A stretch of DNA of 64,000 nt from Notoacmeibacter marinus. GTDB lineage: Bacteria > Pseudomonadota > Alphaproteobacteria > Rhizobiales > Rhizobiaceae. The translations under genes were made by a program, and so were the position numbers. Numbering within the stretch: the stretch's first letter is position 1; the number at the start of each line of letters is the position of its first letter. This document shows, piece by piece, positions 1 to 9,528 of the stretch. The stretch is taken from assembly GCF_002238045.1 (NCBI RefSeq), contig NZ_NBYO01000003.1, forward strand, positions 620,001-684,000. Reading direction: 5' to 3'. A model generated the notes under the pieces. It did not search any database. It had not been told where the DNA came from and was given only the letters and a program-made list of their open reading frames with translations.

Positions 1-523
1 CCATAACAGCGCTGCGTTCGGGAACGGTCCCTTCCTTTCCATCTCGGCGATGCGGGAGCATGCGCGCGAGCGGATCGAGCAATACGACATCCGGCCGCCG
101 GACTGCCGCCTGAAGACGGCCAATTTTTCGGGCGGCAATCAGCAGAAGATCGTGCTCGCACGCGAGATGGAGCGCGACCCCGACGTCCTGCTGATCGGCC
201 AGCCGACACGCGGCGTGGATGTCGGCGCTATCGAATTCATCCACCGCCGCATCGTGGAGATGCGCGACGCCGGCAAAGCGATCCTTCTGGTCTCGGTCGA
301 ACTGGACGAGATCCGCGCCTTGTCGGACCGAATCCTCGTCATGTTCGACGGCAAGATCGTCGGCGAGCGCGGAGCCGAAGCAACGGAAGGCGAACTCGGT
401 CTTCTCATGGCCGGAGTGACCGACGCCGAAAGCGACCGGCCTGCCGCGCCAGACTTGTCCATGATCGACACCACACCCGGACAGGCGCCTGCCGAAACTC
501 AGATTCCGGGGGAGCGCCCATGA
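1..523 (+). CDS. Nucleoside/simple-sugar ABC transporter ATP-binding protein, C-terminal part (partial at window edge)
   Basis: The frame is open from the first bases of the window, so the 5' end lies outside. The visible piece is the end of the second nucleotide-binding domain of a tandem ATPase of the BmpA/YufO type. The ABC signature FSGGNQQK is followed by a Walker B region reading LLIGQPTRGVDVGA. The Gln where most ABC ATPases have the catalytic Glu is usual in this subfamily. A roughly 45-residue Asp/Pro/Ala-rich tail follows. Two permease genes and cytidine deaminase, deoC and deoA come next, so nucleosides are the likely cargo. The substrate-binding lipoprotein should lie upstream, beyond the window. 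Confidence 0.9.
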   Translation, partial: HNSAAFGNGPFLSISAMREHARERIEQYDIRPPDCRLKTANFSGGNQQKIVLAREMERDPDVLLIGQPTRGVDVGAIEFIHRRIVEMRDAGKAILLVSVELDEIRALSDRILVMFDGKIVGERGAEATEGELGLLMAGVTDAESDRPAAPDLSMIDTTPGQAPAETQIPGERP

Positions 524-569
524 TCGGCTCGAACGCACGAATGGCCGGCACGCCAACGGAGGCAGGCGC

Positions 570-1694
570 ATGAACAATACGCTGCCTCCCTGGGCCAATT
601 ATGTGCTGCTGCCGGCGATCAACCTGCTCGTCGCCTTCATCGTGTCGGGTCTGGTGGTCGTGGCCGTCGGCGAAAACCCCTTCAAGGCCGCCTGGCTGAT
701 GATAGACGGGGCTTTCGGCTCCGGCCGCGGCATCGGCTTCACCCTGTTCTACGCCACCAATTTCATCTTCACCGGCCTCTCGGTCGCCGTCGCCATTCAT
801 TGCGGCCTTTTCAATATCGGCTCTGAGGGTCAGGCGCTGGTCGGCGGGCTCGGCGTGGCGCTCGCCTGCCTCTGGCTCGGCGCTTACATTCCCTGGTGGA
901 TGGTGCTCCCGGTTGCGATCGTCATGGGCGCCAGTTTCGGCGCGGCATGGGGGTTTCTGCCTGGCTATCTGCAGGCCGTGCGCGGCAGCCATGTCGTCAT
1001 CACCACCATCATGTTCAACTTCATTGCGGCGGCCCTGATGAACTGGCTGCTGGTGGACTGGCTGCGCCCGGTCGGTCAGATGGGACCGGAAACCGCCGTC
1101 TTCGCCGAGGGCGGATGGCTGCCCAAACTGACCGGGCTCATGAACTTTCTGGGTGCCGATGTTCGGAGCACGCCGCTGAACCTGTCCTTCTTCGTCGCCC
1201 TTATCTGTTGCTTTCTGGTGTGGGTGCTGATCTGGCGGACCCGCTTCGGCTACGGTATCCGCACCATGGGCCTCTCTCCGTCGGCCGCGAAATATGCCGG
1301 CATCCGCCCGGCGCGCACCGTTATAATCGCGATGATGATTTCCGGCGGGCTGGCCGGACTTATGGCGCTCAACCCGGTGATGGGGGATCTTCACCGGCTG
1401 ACGCTCGATATCGTTCAGGGCGCCGGCTTCGTCGGCATCGCGGTCGCACTGATGGGCCGCAACCACCCAGTCGGCATCGTGCTGGCGGCGCTTCTGTTCG
1501 GCATGCTCTATCAGGGCGGCGCGGAAATGGCGTTCGACATGCCGACGATCACGCGCGACATGATCGTGGTCATTCAGGGCCTCGTGATCCTGTTTGCCGG
1601 CGCCCTGGAGAATATGTTCCGCCCGCAGCTGTCGCGCTTCTTTCTGGCCATGCACCGACGCGGCGTTGCACCGGAAGCGGAAGGAGCAGCGTGA
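570..1694 (+). CDS. Nucleoside ABC transporter permease (first of two)
   Basis: This inner-membrane permease of the BPD_transp_2 family has about ten hydrophobic segments over 374 residues. It contains the glycine-rich stretch NIGSEGQALVGGLGVALA that this family shares around residues 90-105. The ATG is preceded by a good ribosome site (ggagg, about 8 bases upstream). The gene lies 46 bases after the ATPase. Its stop codon overlaps the start of the second permease, which fits a heterodimeric channel made from coupled genes. Pairing with pyrimidine salvage genes suggests nucleoside import, but the sequence does not show the exact substrate. Confidence 0.9.
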   Translation: MNNTLPPWANYVLLPAINLLVAFIVSGLVVVAVGENPFKAAWLMIDGAFGSGRGIGFTLFYATNFIFTGLSVAVAIHCGLFNIGSEGQALVGGLGVALACLWLGAYIPWWMVLPVAIVMGASFGAAWGFLPGYLQAVRGSHVVITTIMFNFIAAALMNWLLVDWLRPVGQMGPETAVFAEGGWLPKLTGLMNFLGADVRSTPLNLSFFVALICCFLVWVLIWRTRFGYGIRTMGLSPSAAKYAGIRPARTVIIAMMISGGLAGLMALNPVMGDLHRLTLDIVQGAGFVGIAVALMGRNHPVGIVLAALLFGMLYQGGAEMAFDMPTITRDMIVVIQGLVILFAGALENMFRPQLSRFFLAMHRRGVAPEAEGAA

Positions 1695-2662
1695 TGGATT
1701 TCAACGCGACCCTCCTGATCCTCGACTCCACGCTACGCCTTTCGACACCGCTCCTTCTGGCCGCCCTCGCCGGGCTCTACTCCGAACGCGCCGGCATCTT
1801 CGACATCGGGCTGGAAGGCAAGATGCTGGCCGCGGCCTTTGCCGCGGGCGCCGGCGCGTCAGTTACGGGCTCGGCTTATGCCGGCCTTCTGCTCGGTGTT
1901 CTCGTCTCGGTGATCTTCGGGCTCGTCCACGGCTTCGCCTCCATCACGGCCCGCGGCAACCAGATCGTCTCCGGCGTGGCGCTGAACTTCGTTGCCGCCG
2001 GCGCGACCGTCCTGCTGGGTCAGGCGTGGTTCCGCCAAGGCGGGCGAACGCCGCAGCTTTCCACCGATCAGCGCTTTCTCGGCAGTGAACCGAATTTCGC
2101 TGCCGAGCTGCGCGATATTCCTATCGTCGGGTCGATTGTCTCGGAACTGGTCCTTGGCCATTCGCTGCTGGTCTATATCGCCTTCATCATGGTGCCTCTC
2201 ACCTGGTGGGTGCTGTTCCGCACCCGCTTCGGCCTGCGTCTGCGCGCTGTCGGCGAGAACCCGGCCGCCGTCGACACCGCCGGCATCTCCGTCACCGTGC
2301 TGCGCTATAAGGCAGTCATCATATGTGGCGCATTATGTGGCGTGGCCGGCACTTATCTGGCGATCAGCCAATCCGGCGGGTTCAACAACAATATGACGGC
2401 AGGCAAAGGCTATATCGCGCTGGCAGCGCTGATCTTCGCCAAGTGGAAGCCGGTGCCGGTGATGTTCGCCTGCCTGCTATTCGGCTTTCTCGACGCCGCC
2501 GCCATCCGCCTTCAGGGCGCGGAACTTCCGGTCATCGGACGGGTTCCGGTGCAGTTCATCCAGGCCCTGCCCTATGTGCTGACGGTGGTTCTTCTGGCGG
2601 GCTTCATCGGCCGTGCGGAACCACCCCGCGCGGGCGGCGTGCCCTATGTCAAGGAGCGGTGA
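1694..2662 (+). CDS. Nucleoside ABC transporter permease (second of two)
   Basis: This is the second BPD_transp_2 permease, 322 residues if started at the ATG that overlaps the previous stop (GTGATGG junction). A GTG one codon upstream is also possible. The segment FDIGLEGKMLAAAFAAG near residue 45 matches the NIGSEGQ region of the first permease, so the two are paralogues. The frame is open far upstream, but that part only antiparallels or shadows the first permease and is not coding here. Together with the ATPase it should form the membrane part of a BmpA-type importer. Confidence 0.9.
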   Translation: MDFNATLLILDSTLRLSTPLLLAALAGLYSERAGIFDIGLEGKMLAAAFAAGAGASVTGSAYAGLLLGVLVSVIFGLVHGFASITARGNQIVSGVALNFVAAGATVLLGQAWFRQGGRTPQLSTDQRFLGSEPNFAAELRDIPIVGSIVSELVLGHSLLVYIAFIMVPLTWWVLFRTRFGLRLRAVGENPAAVDTAGISVTVLRYKAVIICGALCGVAGTYLAISQSGGFNNNMTAGKGYIALAALIFAKWKPVPVMFACLLFGFLDAAAIRLQGAELPVIGRVPVQFIQALPYVLTVVLLAGFIGRAEPPRAGGVPYVKER

Positions 2663-2663
2663 G

Positions 2664-3071
2664 ATGAGTGCGGGCAACGATCTTTTTCGCCTCGCGCAGT
2701 CCGCGCTGGCCCATGCTCATGCGCCCTATTCCAAATTCGCGGTCGGCGCGGCGCTGCGCACCCGAGACGGCGCGACCTTTCAGGGTGCCAATATGGAGAA
2801 TGTCTCCTTTCCCGAAGGCTGGTGCGCCGAGACCTCGGCCCTTGCCCATATGGTGATGGCGGGTCACGCCGAACCCGGCTGCCTCGCCGAAGTTGCTGTG
2901 GTAGCGTCTAAAAAGGACCGCATCACTCCCTGCGGTGGATGCCGGCAACGCCTGGCCGAATTTGGGACGGCAGAAACGAAAATTCATCTTTGCGACCAGA
3001 CAGGAATCGTCGAGACCGTGACGCTCGGCGATCTTCTGCCCATGGCCTTTTCCGATTTGCCGAACACGTAA
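2664..3071 (+). CDS. cdd: Cytidine deaminase
   Basis: This homotetrameric-size enzyme (135 residues) converts cytidine and deoxycytidine to uridine and deoxyuridine. The zinc site is complete: Cys54-Ala-Glu56 (the Glu is the proton shuttle) and PCGGCRQ with Cys90 and Cys93. The ATG lies one base after the second permease stop, with ggagcgg just upstream. The position between transporter and deoC/deoA places it in a pyrimidine nucleoside catabolic operon, where it feeds uridine and deoxyuridine to the phosphorylase. Confidence 0.96.
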   Translation: MSAGNDLFRLAQSALAHAHAPYSKFAVGAALRTRDGATFQGANMENVSFPEGWCAETSALAHMVMAGHAEPGCLAEVAVVASKKDRITPCGGCRQRLAEFGTAETKIHLCDQTGIVETVTLGDLLPMAFSDLPNT

Positions 3072-3098
3072 ATTCATTTGCCGAAAGCGATACTATCC

Positions 3099-3863
3099 AT
3101 GACCGAATTATCCGATGCCGCCTATGCGAAACGTCTGATCGGCTGCCTCGACCTGACCGAACTCTCCGATGACAGGGCGGCCGACAAAGCCGATCGGCTT
3201 CTGGAAAAGGCGCGCACTCCTTTCGGCCCCGTCGCAGCCGTCTGTGTCTGGCCCGACCATGTCAAGCGCGCGGCCATAGCAGTCAGGGGCACGCCGATCC
3301 AGATCGCCACAGTGGTCAACTTCCCTGGCGGAGAGGAGCCGTGGGAGCAAACCCAGCACGATATTCGTCTGGCGCTTGCGAATGGCGCCACGGAGATCGA
3401 TGTGGTGGTCGATTACCGGCGCGGCGTCGAAGACCCGCATGCCGTGACCTTCTCGGTTCGACAGGTGAAGGACGCTGCTGGCGGCCTGCCGGTAAAAGCC
3501 ATTCTGGAAACCGGCATGCTAGACGATATCGACGATATGCAGCTTCTGGCAGGAGCGGCTCTGACCGGCGGGGCGGATTTCGTCAAGACGTCGACCGGCA
3601 AGGTGAAAACCGGGGCGACGATGGAAGCCGCCGAAGCACTACTAGACGCCATCGCGGCGGCTGGAACCGGTGGTCTGAAGGTCTCCGGCGGCGTTCGCGG
3701 TTTTGCTGAGGCGAAGGCTTATGCCGATCTCGCGGCGAGAAAAATGGGTGAAGCCTTCGTCGGCCCGAAGACTTTCAGGATTGGCGCATCGAGTCTTCTG
3801 ACCGATCTGGTGGCCGTGGCTGGTGGCGAGCAAAGCTCCGCTACAAGCGGATCGGGGTACTGA
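3099..3863 (+). CDS. deoC: Deoxyribose-phosphate aldolase
   Basis: The enzyme cleaves 2-deoxyribose 5-phosphate to glyceraldehyde 3-phosphate and acetaldehyde. The Schiff-base lysine sits in DFVKTSTGK, the conserved Asp in EIDVVVDY, and the second catalytic Lys region is LKVSGGVRGF. All are class I DeoC marks. I chose the ATG giving MTELSD (254 residues). An in-frame TTG at 3078 would add seven residues, and neither start has a strong ribosome site. The gene ends two bases before deoA and acts downstream of it. Confidence 0.94.
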   Translation: MTELSDAAYAKRLIGCLDLTELSDDRAADKADRLLEKARTPFGPVAAVCVWPDHVKRAAIAVRGTPIQIATVVNFPGGEEPWEQTQHDIRLALANGATEIDVVVDYRRGVEDPHAVTFSVRQVKDAAGGLPVKAILETGMLDDIDDMQLLAGAALTGGADFVKTSTGKVKTGATMEAAEALLDAIAAAGTGGLKVSGGVRGFAEAKAYADLAARKMGEAFVGPKTFRIGASSLLTDLVAVAGGEQSSATSGSGY

Positions 3864-3865
3864 AA

Positions 3866-5176
3866 ATGCTGCCACAGGAAATCGTCCGCGCAAAACGTGA
3901 CCGTCAGCCCCTCGATCCAGAAGACATCGGTGCGTTCGTTGCAGGTGTGATGGACAAAAGCGTTGCGAAGGAACAGATCGCCGCGCTCGCCATGGCAATC
4001 TATCTGAACGGCATGAGCCGCGAAGAAGCCGTAGCGCTGACGCTTGCCCTGCGCGATTCCGGCACGGTGCTCGACTGGTCCGATCTCGGTCCGGCGGTGG
4101 TCGACAAGCATTCGACCGGCGGCGTCGGCGACAATGTCAGCCTTGTTCTCGCGCCGATCATCGCCGCCTGCGGCGGTTATGTGCCGATGATTTCCGGGCG
4201 TGGCCTCGGCCATACGGGCGGCACGCTCGACAAATTCGAATCTATTCCCGGCTACGACGTCAAGCCGGACGATGAGACGTTCCGACGCGTCGTCAAGGAG
4301 GTCGGCTGCGCGATCATCGGCCAGACCGGCTCGCTCGCCCCGGCCGACAAGATCGTCTATGGCATCCGCGATGTGACGGCGACGGTCGAGAGCGTGCCCC
4401 TCATCACCGCCTCGATCCTTTCGAAGAAACTGGCGGCGGGCCTCAGAGGGCTGGTTCTGGATGTGAAAGTCGGGTCCGGCGCCTTCATGGCCGACGAAGC
4501 GGCAGCGCGCGAACTGGCGACAAGCCTCGTCGAAGTCGCCAATGGCGCGGGAATGCCGACCGTGGCGCTGCTGACCGATATGGATCACCCCCTCGCCAGC
4601 GCCGCGGGCAACGCGGTCGAAGTGCGCAGCGCGGTGAACCTGCTTCGCGGCGATGGTAGCGAGCCGCGTCTCCGCGAGATCACATTGGCGCTCGCCGCGG
4701 AAATGCTGGCCATTGTCGGCCTCGCAGACGATGCGGAACAAGGCTTGCGGAAGGCCGAGGATGCCCTGTCTTCCGGTGCCGGCGCCGAGCGATTCGGACA
4801 GATGGTCGCGGCTTTGGGCGGACCCTCCGATTTCATCGAACGGATGGACGAGTATCTGCCGTCGGCGTCGATCATCCGCGACCTGACACTGGACAATGAC
4901 GCGAAGCTTACCGGCAACCTCTCATTTAACACACGTGAACTGGGGCTCGCGGTGATCGAACTGGGCGGCGGGCGAACGCGCTCCGAAGACGATATCGACC
5001 ACGCTGTCGGGCTTAGCGATCTGGCGCCGCGCGATTGGGACGGCGCTTCGCCGCTCTGCCGCATTCACGCGCGTGACGAGGCAACCTTCGAACGCGCGGC
5101 CAAACGTATTCGCGCGGCCGTTCGACAGGGCGACGGCAAGACACCCCCGGCCGTCTCGGAACGGATCGCCCTCTAA
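3866..5176 (+). CDS. deoA: Thymidine (pyrimidine-nucleoside) phosphorylase
   Basis: The enzyme splits thymidine or deoxyuridine with phosphate into base and deoxyribose 1-phosphate. At 436 residues it has normal family length. The phosphate-binding signature is present as VDKHSTGGVGDNVSL, followed by SGRGLGHTGGTLDK, both hallmarks of the family. It is the last gene of the plus-strand block. A perfect inverted repeat lies about 50 bases after the stop. deoC handles the sugar and the convergent upp recovers uracil. Confidence 0.96.
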   Translation: MLPQEIVRAKRDRQPLDPEDIGAFVAGVMDKSVAKEQIAALAMAIYLNGMSREEAVALTLALRDSGTVLDWSDLGPAVVDKHSTGGVGDNVSLVLAPIIAACGGYVPMISGRGLGHTGGTLDKFESIPGYDVKPDDETFRRVVKEVGCAIIGQTGSLAPADKIVYGIRDVTATVESVPLITASILSKKLAAGLRGLVLDVKVGSGAFMADEAAARELATSLVEVANGAGMPTVALLTDMDHPLASAAGNAVEVRSAVNLLRGDGSEPRLREITLALAAEMLAIVGLADDAEQGLRKAEDALSSGAGAERFGQMVAALGGPSDFIERMDEYLPSASIIRDLTLDNDAKLTGNLSFNTRELGLAVIELGGGRTRSEDDIDHAVGLSDLAPRDWDGASPLCRIHARDEATFERAAKRIRAAVRQGDGKTPPAVSERIAL

Positions 5177-5225
5177 CGAACAAACCGCTGTTCTGCCCTC
5201 CCCGCTGCCGGTTCACAAAATGATT

Positions 5226-5256
5226 CAAGGCGTTGAAGGGATGATTCAACGCCTTG
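5226..5256. repeat. 12-bp perfect inverted repeat between convergent deoA and upp; possible bidirectional terminator
   Basis: The arms CAAGGCGTTGAA (5226-5237) and TTCAACGCCTTG (5245-5256) are exact complements around a 7-base loop. The sequence atgattcaa also occurs twice as a direct repeat (beginning at 5219 and 5241). It lies between two convergent genes. There is no T-run after it on the plus strand and only a short TTTT on the minus strand. A terminator or mRNA 3'-end stabiliser is therefore plausible but not certain. Confidence 0.5.
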
Positions 5257-5311
5257 CGTCCCTGATTCCGATGGGGGCGGATTTGCGATTCAATTCAGCG
5301 GGTTCGACAAC

Positions 5312-5959
5312 CTACTTCGTGCCGTACATCCGGTCTCCGGCGTCGCCCAGGCCAGGCAGGATGTAGCCCTTCTCGTTCAGCCGATCATCGATGGACGCGG
5401 TGAAGACCGGCACGTCCGGATGCGCCTGCGTGAACCGTTCGACGCCTTCGGGCGCGGCCAGAAGGCAGAGGAAACGGATATTCGTCGCGCCCTCTTCCTT
5501 CAGCTTGTCGATCGCCGCCACGGCCGAATTGGCGGTCGCCAGCATCGGGTCGACAACGATGACCAGGCGGTTGCCGAGATCGCTCGGCGCCTTGAAGAAG
5601 TAGTGCACCGGCTGAAGCGTTTCGTGGTCGCGGTATAGGCCGATATGCGCCACCCGCGCGGCGGGCACCAGATCGAGCATCCCTTCCAGAAGACCGTTCC
5701 CGGCGCGCAGAACCGAAGCGAAGACCAGCTTCTTGCCTTCCAGCATCGGCGCGTCCATCGGCTCCAGCGGCGTCTCGATACGCTCATAGGTGATCTCCAG
5801 TCCGCGGGTCACCTCGTAACAGAGCAGCAGGGAGATCTCGCGCAACAGACGCCTGAAGCCGGCCGTCGAGGTTTCCTTCTTGCGCATAATCGTCAGCTTG
5901 TGCTGAACCAGAGGATGGTCGACCACCGTCACCATCCCCGATCCGTTTTCCTGGTTCAT
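5312..5959 (-). CDS. upp: Uracil phosphoribosyltransferase
   Basis: The enzyme makes UMP from uracil and PRPP. The 215 residues are normal for bacterial Upp. The PRPP loop reads [16 protein letters not shown], and the C-terminal uracil-binding region has [14 protein letters not shown]. The start ATG has ggag seven bases upstream. It follows add by 29 bases on the same strand, so the two probably share a transcript. The convergent deoA block releases the uracil that Upp re-uses. Confidence 0.96.
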   Translation of the reverse strand: MNQENGSGMVTVVDHPLVQHKLTIMRKKETSTAGFRRLLREISLLLCYEVTRGLEITYERIETPLEPMDAPMLEGKKLVFASVLRAGNGLLEGMLDLVPAARVAHIGLYRDHETLQPVHYFFKAPSDLGNRLVIVVDPMLATANSAVAAIDKLKEEGATNIRFLCLLAAPEGVERFTQAHPDVPVFTASIDDRLNEKGYILPGLGDAGDRMYGTK

Positions 5960-5988
5960 GATTTTCTCCGATTGCCTTTGAGCCGACG

Positions 5989-6960
5989 CTAGGCGGACTC
6001 GTCCAGCCGCTCAAGAAGGCGCGCACGTGTATCCCCATCGACGAAGGCGGCTTCGATGGCCGTACGGGTGCTTGCGCGCAGTTCGTTGTCCGACAGGCCG
6101 AAAGATTGGCGTCCGATCCGATATTCGTTCTCGAGGCTGGTCTGAAAATGGGGAGGGTCATCTGAATTGAGCGTGATCCGGCATCCGGCCGCGATCAGCT
6201 TTCGAAGCGGATGCGCATCCAGGCTTTCATAGACGCCGAGAGAGATGTTCGAGGCCGGGCAGACCTCCAGGACGATGTTCTCTTCGGCGATTCTCCGCAT
6301 CAGGTCGTCGCTTTCCGCAGCGCGTACACCGTGGCCGAGCCGCTCGACCTTCAATAGATCGAGCGTTTCCTCAATGCCGTCCGGCCCGACCCATTCGCCA
6401 GCGTGGCAGGTCAGACGAAGACCGCCGTCCCGCGCGATATCGAAGGCCTCTGCATAATCTCCGGGACGACCGACCATCTCATTGCCCGCCATGCCGAAAC
6501 CGGTCACGGAATCCAAGCCGCATTCGACGCCGATTTTCGCGGCCTCGCTGACGGCATCGGGGCCGAGATGGCGGACGCCCGTTACAATGATCCGTCCCTC
6601 GATTCCATGTTCGGCGCCGGCCCGTTCAATTCCATCGGCAAGCCCTTCCAGATAATCCTGCGGCGAAAGACCCACGGCCTCGGCATGGGCCGGCGAAGCG
6701 AAGATTTCGGCATAGAGGGCGTTCTGTCCGGCCAGCGCGCTGTAATGCTCATAGGCCAGACGCTCGAAGTCGGCGCGTTCGCGCAGGAGATTGGCGACGA
6801 TATCGTAGCTGGCGAGAAACCCGATGAAGTTCTGGCGTCGATAGCGGTCGCCGTCGAGAACCGGTTCGAGATCGACATTGTGGCGGCTTGCCATTTCGCG
6901 AGCGAACGTCGGGCTGACGGCGCCCTCGATATGACAGTGCAGTTCCGCCTTCGGGATCAT
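5989..6960 (-). CDS. add: Adenosine deaminase
   Basis: The enzyme deaminates adenosine and deoxyadenosine to inosine forms. The metal site is complete: ELHCHIEGA at the N terminus, TCHAGEW in the middle, and LNSDDPPHF near the C terminus, with LGHGVRA between. The 323 residues fit the family. Some close homologues act on adenine rather than adenosine, and the motifs alone do not exclude that. The start has ggagcg upstream. The upp gene follows directly, making a purine/pyrimidine salvage pair opposite the nucleoside operon. Confidence 0.9.
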   Translation of the reverse strand: MIPKAELHCHIEGAVSPTFAREMASRHNVDLEPVLDGDRYRRQNFIGFLASYDIVANLLRERADFERLAYEHYSALAGQNALYAEIFASPAHAEAVGLSPQDYLEGLADGIERAGAEHGIEGRIIVTGVRHLGPDAVSEAAKIGVECGLDSVTGFGMAGNEMVGRPGDYAEAFDIARDGGLRLTCHAGEWVGPDGIEETLDLLKVERLGHGVRAAESDDLMRRIAEENIVLEVCPASNISLGVYESLDAHPLRKLIAAGCRITLNSDDPPHFQTSLENEYRIGRQSFGLSDNELRASTRTAIEAAFVDGDTRARLLERLDESA

Positions 6961-7081
6961 TCGGTCGCTCCAAACTATCGGAAAGGCACGACCCTATCCT
7001 TCAAATCGCTTCGGGCATAGCCTCCGAAAGCGCTGGACAAGCTTACGCACAGCCAGGGCGGCTCGTGACTCTGTCGATGGG

Positions 7082-9487
7082 TCAGGCAACGTCGCGGGAT
7101 GACGGCGTCTGCTTATCCTCGACGCCGGGATTCATGCCGATCATTCGACGCAAATCATAGTCTGAGGCGGGCCGGGCGAACAGATAACCCTGGCCGTAAT
7201 CGCAGCCCAACCGCCGCAACTCCTCCGCCTGCCATTCTTCCTCGATGCCCTCTGCGGTCACCGGCAGGTTCAGCATCTGGGCCAGGCTGATCATGGCCCG
7301 AATGAGCGTATCCGACGTTGCACCACCCTCGACCGGCTTCTGCTGAAGGCTGGAGACGAATGAGCGGTCGATCTTGATCTTGTCGAACGCGAAGGATTGC
7401 AGATAGCTCAATGACGAGTAACCGGTGCCGAAATCGTCCAGAATGATCCGAACGCCATGCTCGCGCAGCTGCGCGATTGTTTCCAGCGCGAGATTTGCCT
7501 CTTCGAGAAAGACCGTCTCGGTCAGTTCGAGCTCCAGCCGCGATGCAGGGAAACCGGTTTCCTGCAAAATGGTGAGAACGCTTTGCCTGAAACCCGGACA
7601 TAGAATCTGCTTGGCCGATACATTCACGGAAAGCGAAACCTTCTCGTTCCAGTCTGTGGCCGCCCGACAGCCATTGAGAAGAACCCACTCGCCGATCTCA
7701 TGGATCAGCCCGCTTTCTTCGGCAATCGGAACGAAGACCTGGGGTGAAACGAAACCATGCTGGGCGCTGTTCCAGCGCAACAGGACTTCGACGCTGGAGA
7801 CGACGCCGCTGTCGAGTTCCACGATGGGCTGATAAACGAGACGAAGCTCATTCCTGTCGATCGCGTCGCGAAGACTGACCTCCAGTTTCTTGCGGTTCTG
7901 GGCCCGCCGATCCATGCCGGCAATATATCGTCTGAACTGGTTTCGACCTTCGCTCTTTGCACGATACAGCGCCAGGTCAGCCCGATTGGTCAGATCCGAG
8001 AGGGAGGCGGCATCTTCCGGGAACAGCGCATAGCCGACCGATCCGCCGATCGTCACGGTTCCGCCCTGCAGTTCGAACGGTTCGGCCAGGCAATCAACGA
8101 TGCTTCGTGTCAGGTCCTGGATAGGGGCCTCATCGGTCTTGTCATCGGCATCCTGCCGCAATGGCGCTGCGGCGAGAAACTCGTCGCCGCCAACCCTGGC
8201 GCAAATTGCGTTCGGCGCCGCGTCGCCGGCGCAGCGCCTCAGTCGCTTCGAAACCGCAATCAACAATTCGTCACCGGCAGCATGCCCGAGCGAATCATTG
8301 ACCAGTTTGAACCGGTCCAGATCGATATGCAGGCAGGCAAAGGGCCGGTCCTGTTCGATCCAGGGGTCGACCGTATCCGTGAAAAGCGTCCGATTGGGCA
8401 TTTCGGTCAGCGGATCGTGCGTCGCCAGGAACTTGATCTTTTCCTCCGCCAGCTTGGTTTCGGTGACATCGCTGATCAGTCCCCGATAGCCAAGAAAATC
8501 CCCGTTCGAGCCGAAGATCGGTTTGCCGCTTATCGCAAACCAAAGGCTCTCCTCGTCCGCGCGGGGAAAGGAGACGAGGTAGTCGTGGAACTTTCTGGGT
8601 CGTGACAGAACACCGCTCAGTTCGCTCCGTTCCTGCCGATTGTTCACGCCGGCCAGATCGCGAATGCTCCAGGACAATCCCTCCCGAGCCTGTCCAAGCA
8701 GTGTTTCGATCGCCTTGGGCATGCGCGTGATGCGACCGTAGCTGTCGCATTCCCAGGGCCATGTGCGAACGCCGTCCTCATACTCTTTCAGAAGCAGAGC
8801 GATCATATCCTGCTTTTCCTGCAGGGATTCGCGAATGATGAACTGACGCGTCATGTAGTCGGACTGCTTGATGCAGTTCACGCCGGCGACGAGCGTGAAG
8901 GCGATGTTCATGATGGCCGCGGCCACAAGATGTACATCGCCGAAAAGGAAGAATGCCACGGTGTTCAGCGAAGCGGTCGTGACCAGCCAGGCCAACGCCG
9001 CGGAAGGAACCGGATGCAGAACGGTCGGCCCGAGAATCACGCCGCCGACGGCCAGCCCGTTGATGATCAACTGGTCATGGCCGATCGAGACCGGCAAAAG
9101 ATAGAAGAAGATGATCGACCAGCAGGACGCCATCACGATGCTCTGATGCACGATCCGTCGGGTCGTCCTTTCGGACCCGGAATAGGGCCGCATACGATCC
9201 CGCCTCAGCCGCATGATCAACGCGACGGTCGATAGCGATATTTGAATCGCCACCCACACGAAGAGCACGGAATCCACTCCGTGATCGACAAACCAGTAAA
9301 CCATGAAGACGGCGGCGATGACGTTGAATACGGTGAAGGGCGTCAGATTGTTCATCAGCGCCGTCACGCGTTCGCTACGGAGCTGCCTTGCGGTCAGTTC
9401 ATCGAACTGATCGGCGCGAAGACGGCTGAGTATACTCCGTAGCTGCGCTTTTTGCCGGGCTAAAATGCGACGAAACCGTCTGAACAT
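7082..9487 (-). CDS. Membrane-bound PAS-GGDEF-EAL protein (c-di-GMP synthesis/breakdown)
   Basis: An 801-residue sensor enzyme. About six membrane segments occupy residues 45-210, a PAS-like domain follows to about 340, then GGDEF (about 345-520) and EAL (about 530-785). The GGDEF motif is intact (RVGGDEF). No RxxD inhibitory site is visible at the usual distance before it. EAL residues are all present: EVL in place of EAL (Glu kept), VNVSAKQ, ELTET, LDDFGTGYSS, KIDRSF, AEG and QGYLF. Both activities are therefore possible. The start is set by agagga upstream of an ATG; a longer frame upstream has no ribosome site. A perfect CtrA-type site lies 42 bases upstream. Confidence 0.9.
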   Translation of the reverse strand: MFRRFRRILARQKAQLRSILSRLRADQFDELTARQLRSERVTALMNNLTPFTVFNVIAAVFMVYWFVDHGVDSVLFVWVAIQISLSTVALIMRLRRDRMRPYSGSERTTRRIVHQSIVMASCWSIIFFYLLPVSIGHDQLIINGLAVGGVILGPTVLHPVPSAALAWLVTTASLNTVAFFLFGDVHLVAAAIMNIAFTLVAGVNCIKQSDYMTRQFIIRESLQEKQDMIALLLKEYEDGVRTWPWECDSYGRITRMPKAIETLLGQAREGLSWSIRDLAGVNNRQERSELSGVLSRPRKFHDYLVSFPRADEESLWFAISGKPIFGSNGDFLGYRGLISDVTETKLAEEKIKFLATHDPLTEMPNRTLFTDTVDPWIEQDRPFACLHIDLDRFKLVNDSLGHAAGDELLIAVSKRLRRCAGDAAPNAICARVGGDEFLAAAPLRQDADDKTDEAPIQDLTRSIVDCLAEPFELQGGTVTIGGSVGYALFPEDAASLSDLTNRADLALYRAKSEGRNQFRRYIAGMDRRAQNRKKLEVSLRDAIDRNELRLVYQPIVELDSGVVSSVEVLLRWNSAQHGFVSPQVFVPIAEESGLIHEIGEWVLLNGCRAATDWNEKVSLSVNVSAKQILCPGFRQSVLTILQETGFPASRLELELTETVFLEEANLALETIAQLREHGVRIILDDFGTGYSSLSYLQSFAFDKIKIDRSFVSSLQQKPVEGGATSDTLIRAMISLAQMLNLPVTAEGIEEEWQAEELRRLGCDYGQGYLFARPASDYDLRRMIGMNPGVEDKQTPSSRDVA

Positions 9488-9528
9488 TGCTGTGTCCTCT
9501 GCAATATCGAAAGCATCGCAGAGGCGCG

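Noticed and set aside
405-1655. 416-codon minus-strand open frame over the first permease
   Set aside because: His/Arg/Asp-rich antisense shadow of a clear permease gene; no ribosome site or family.
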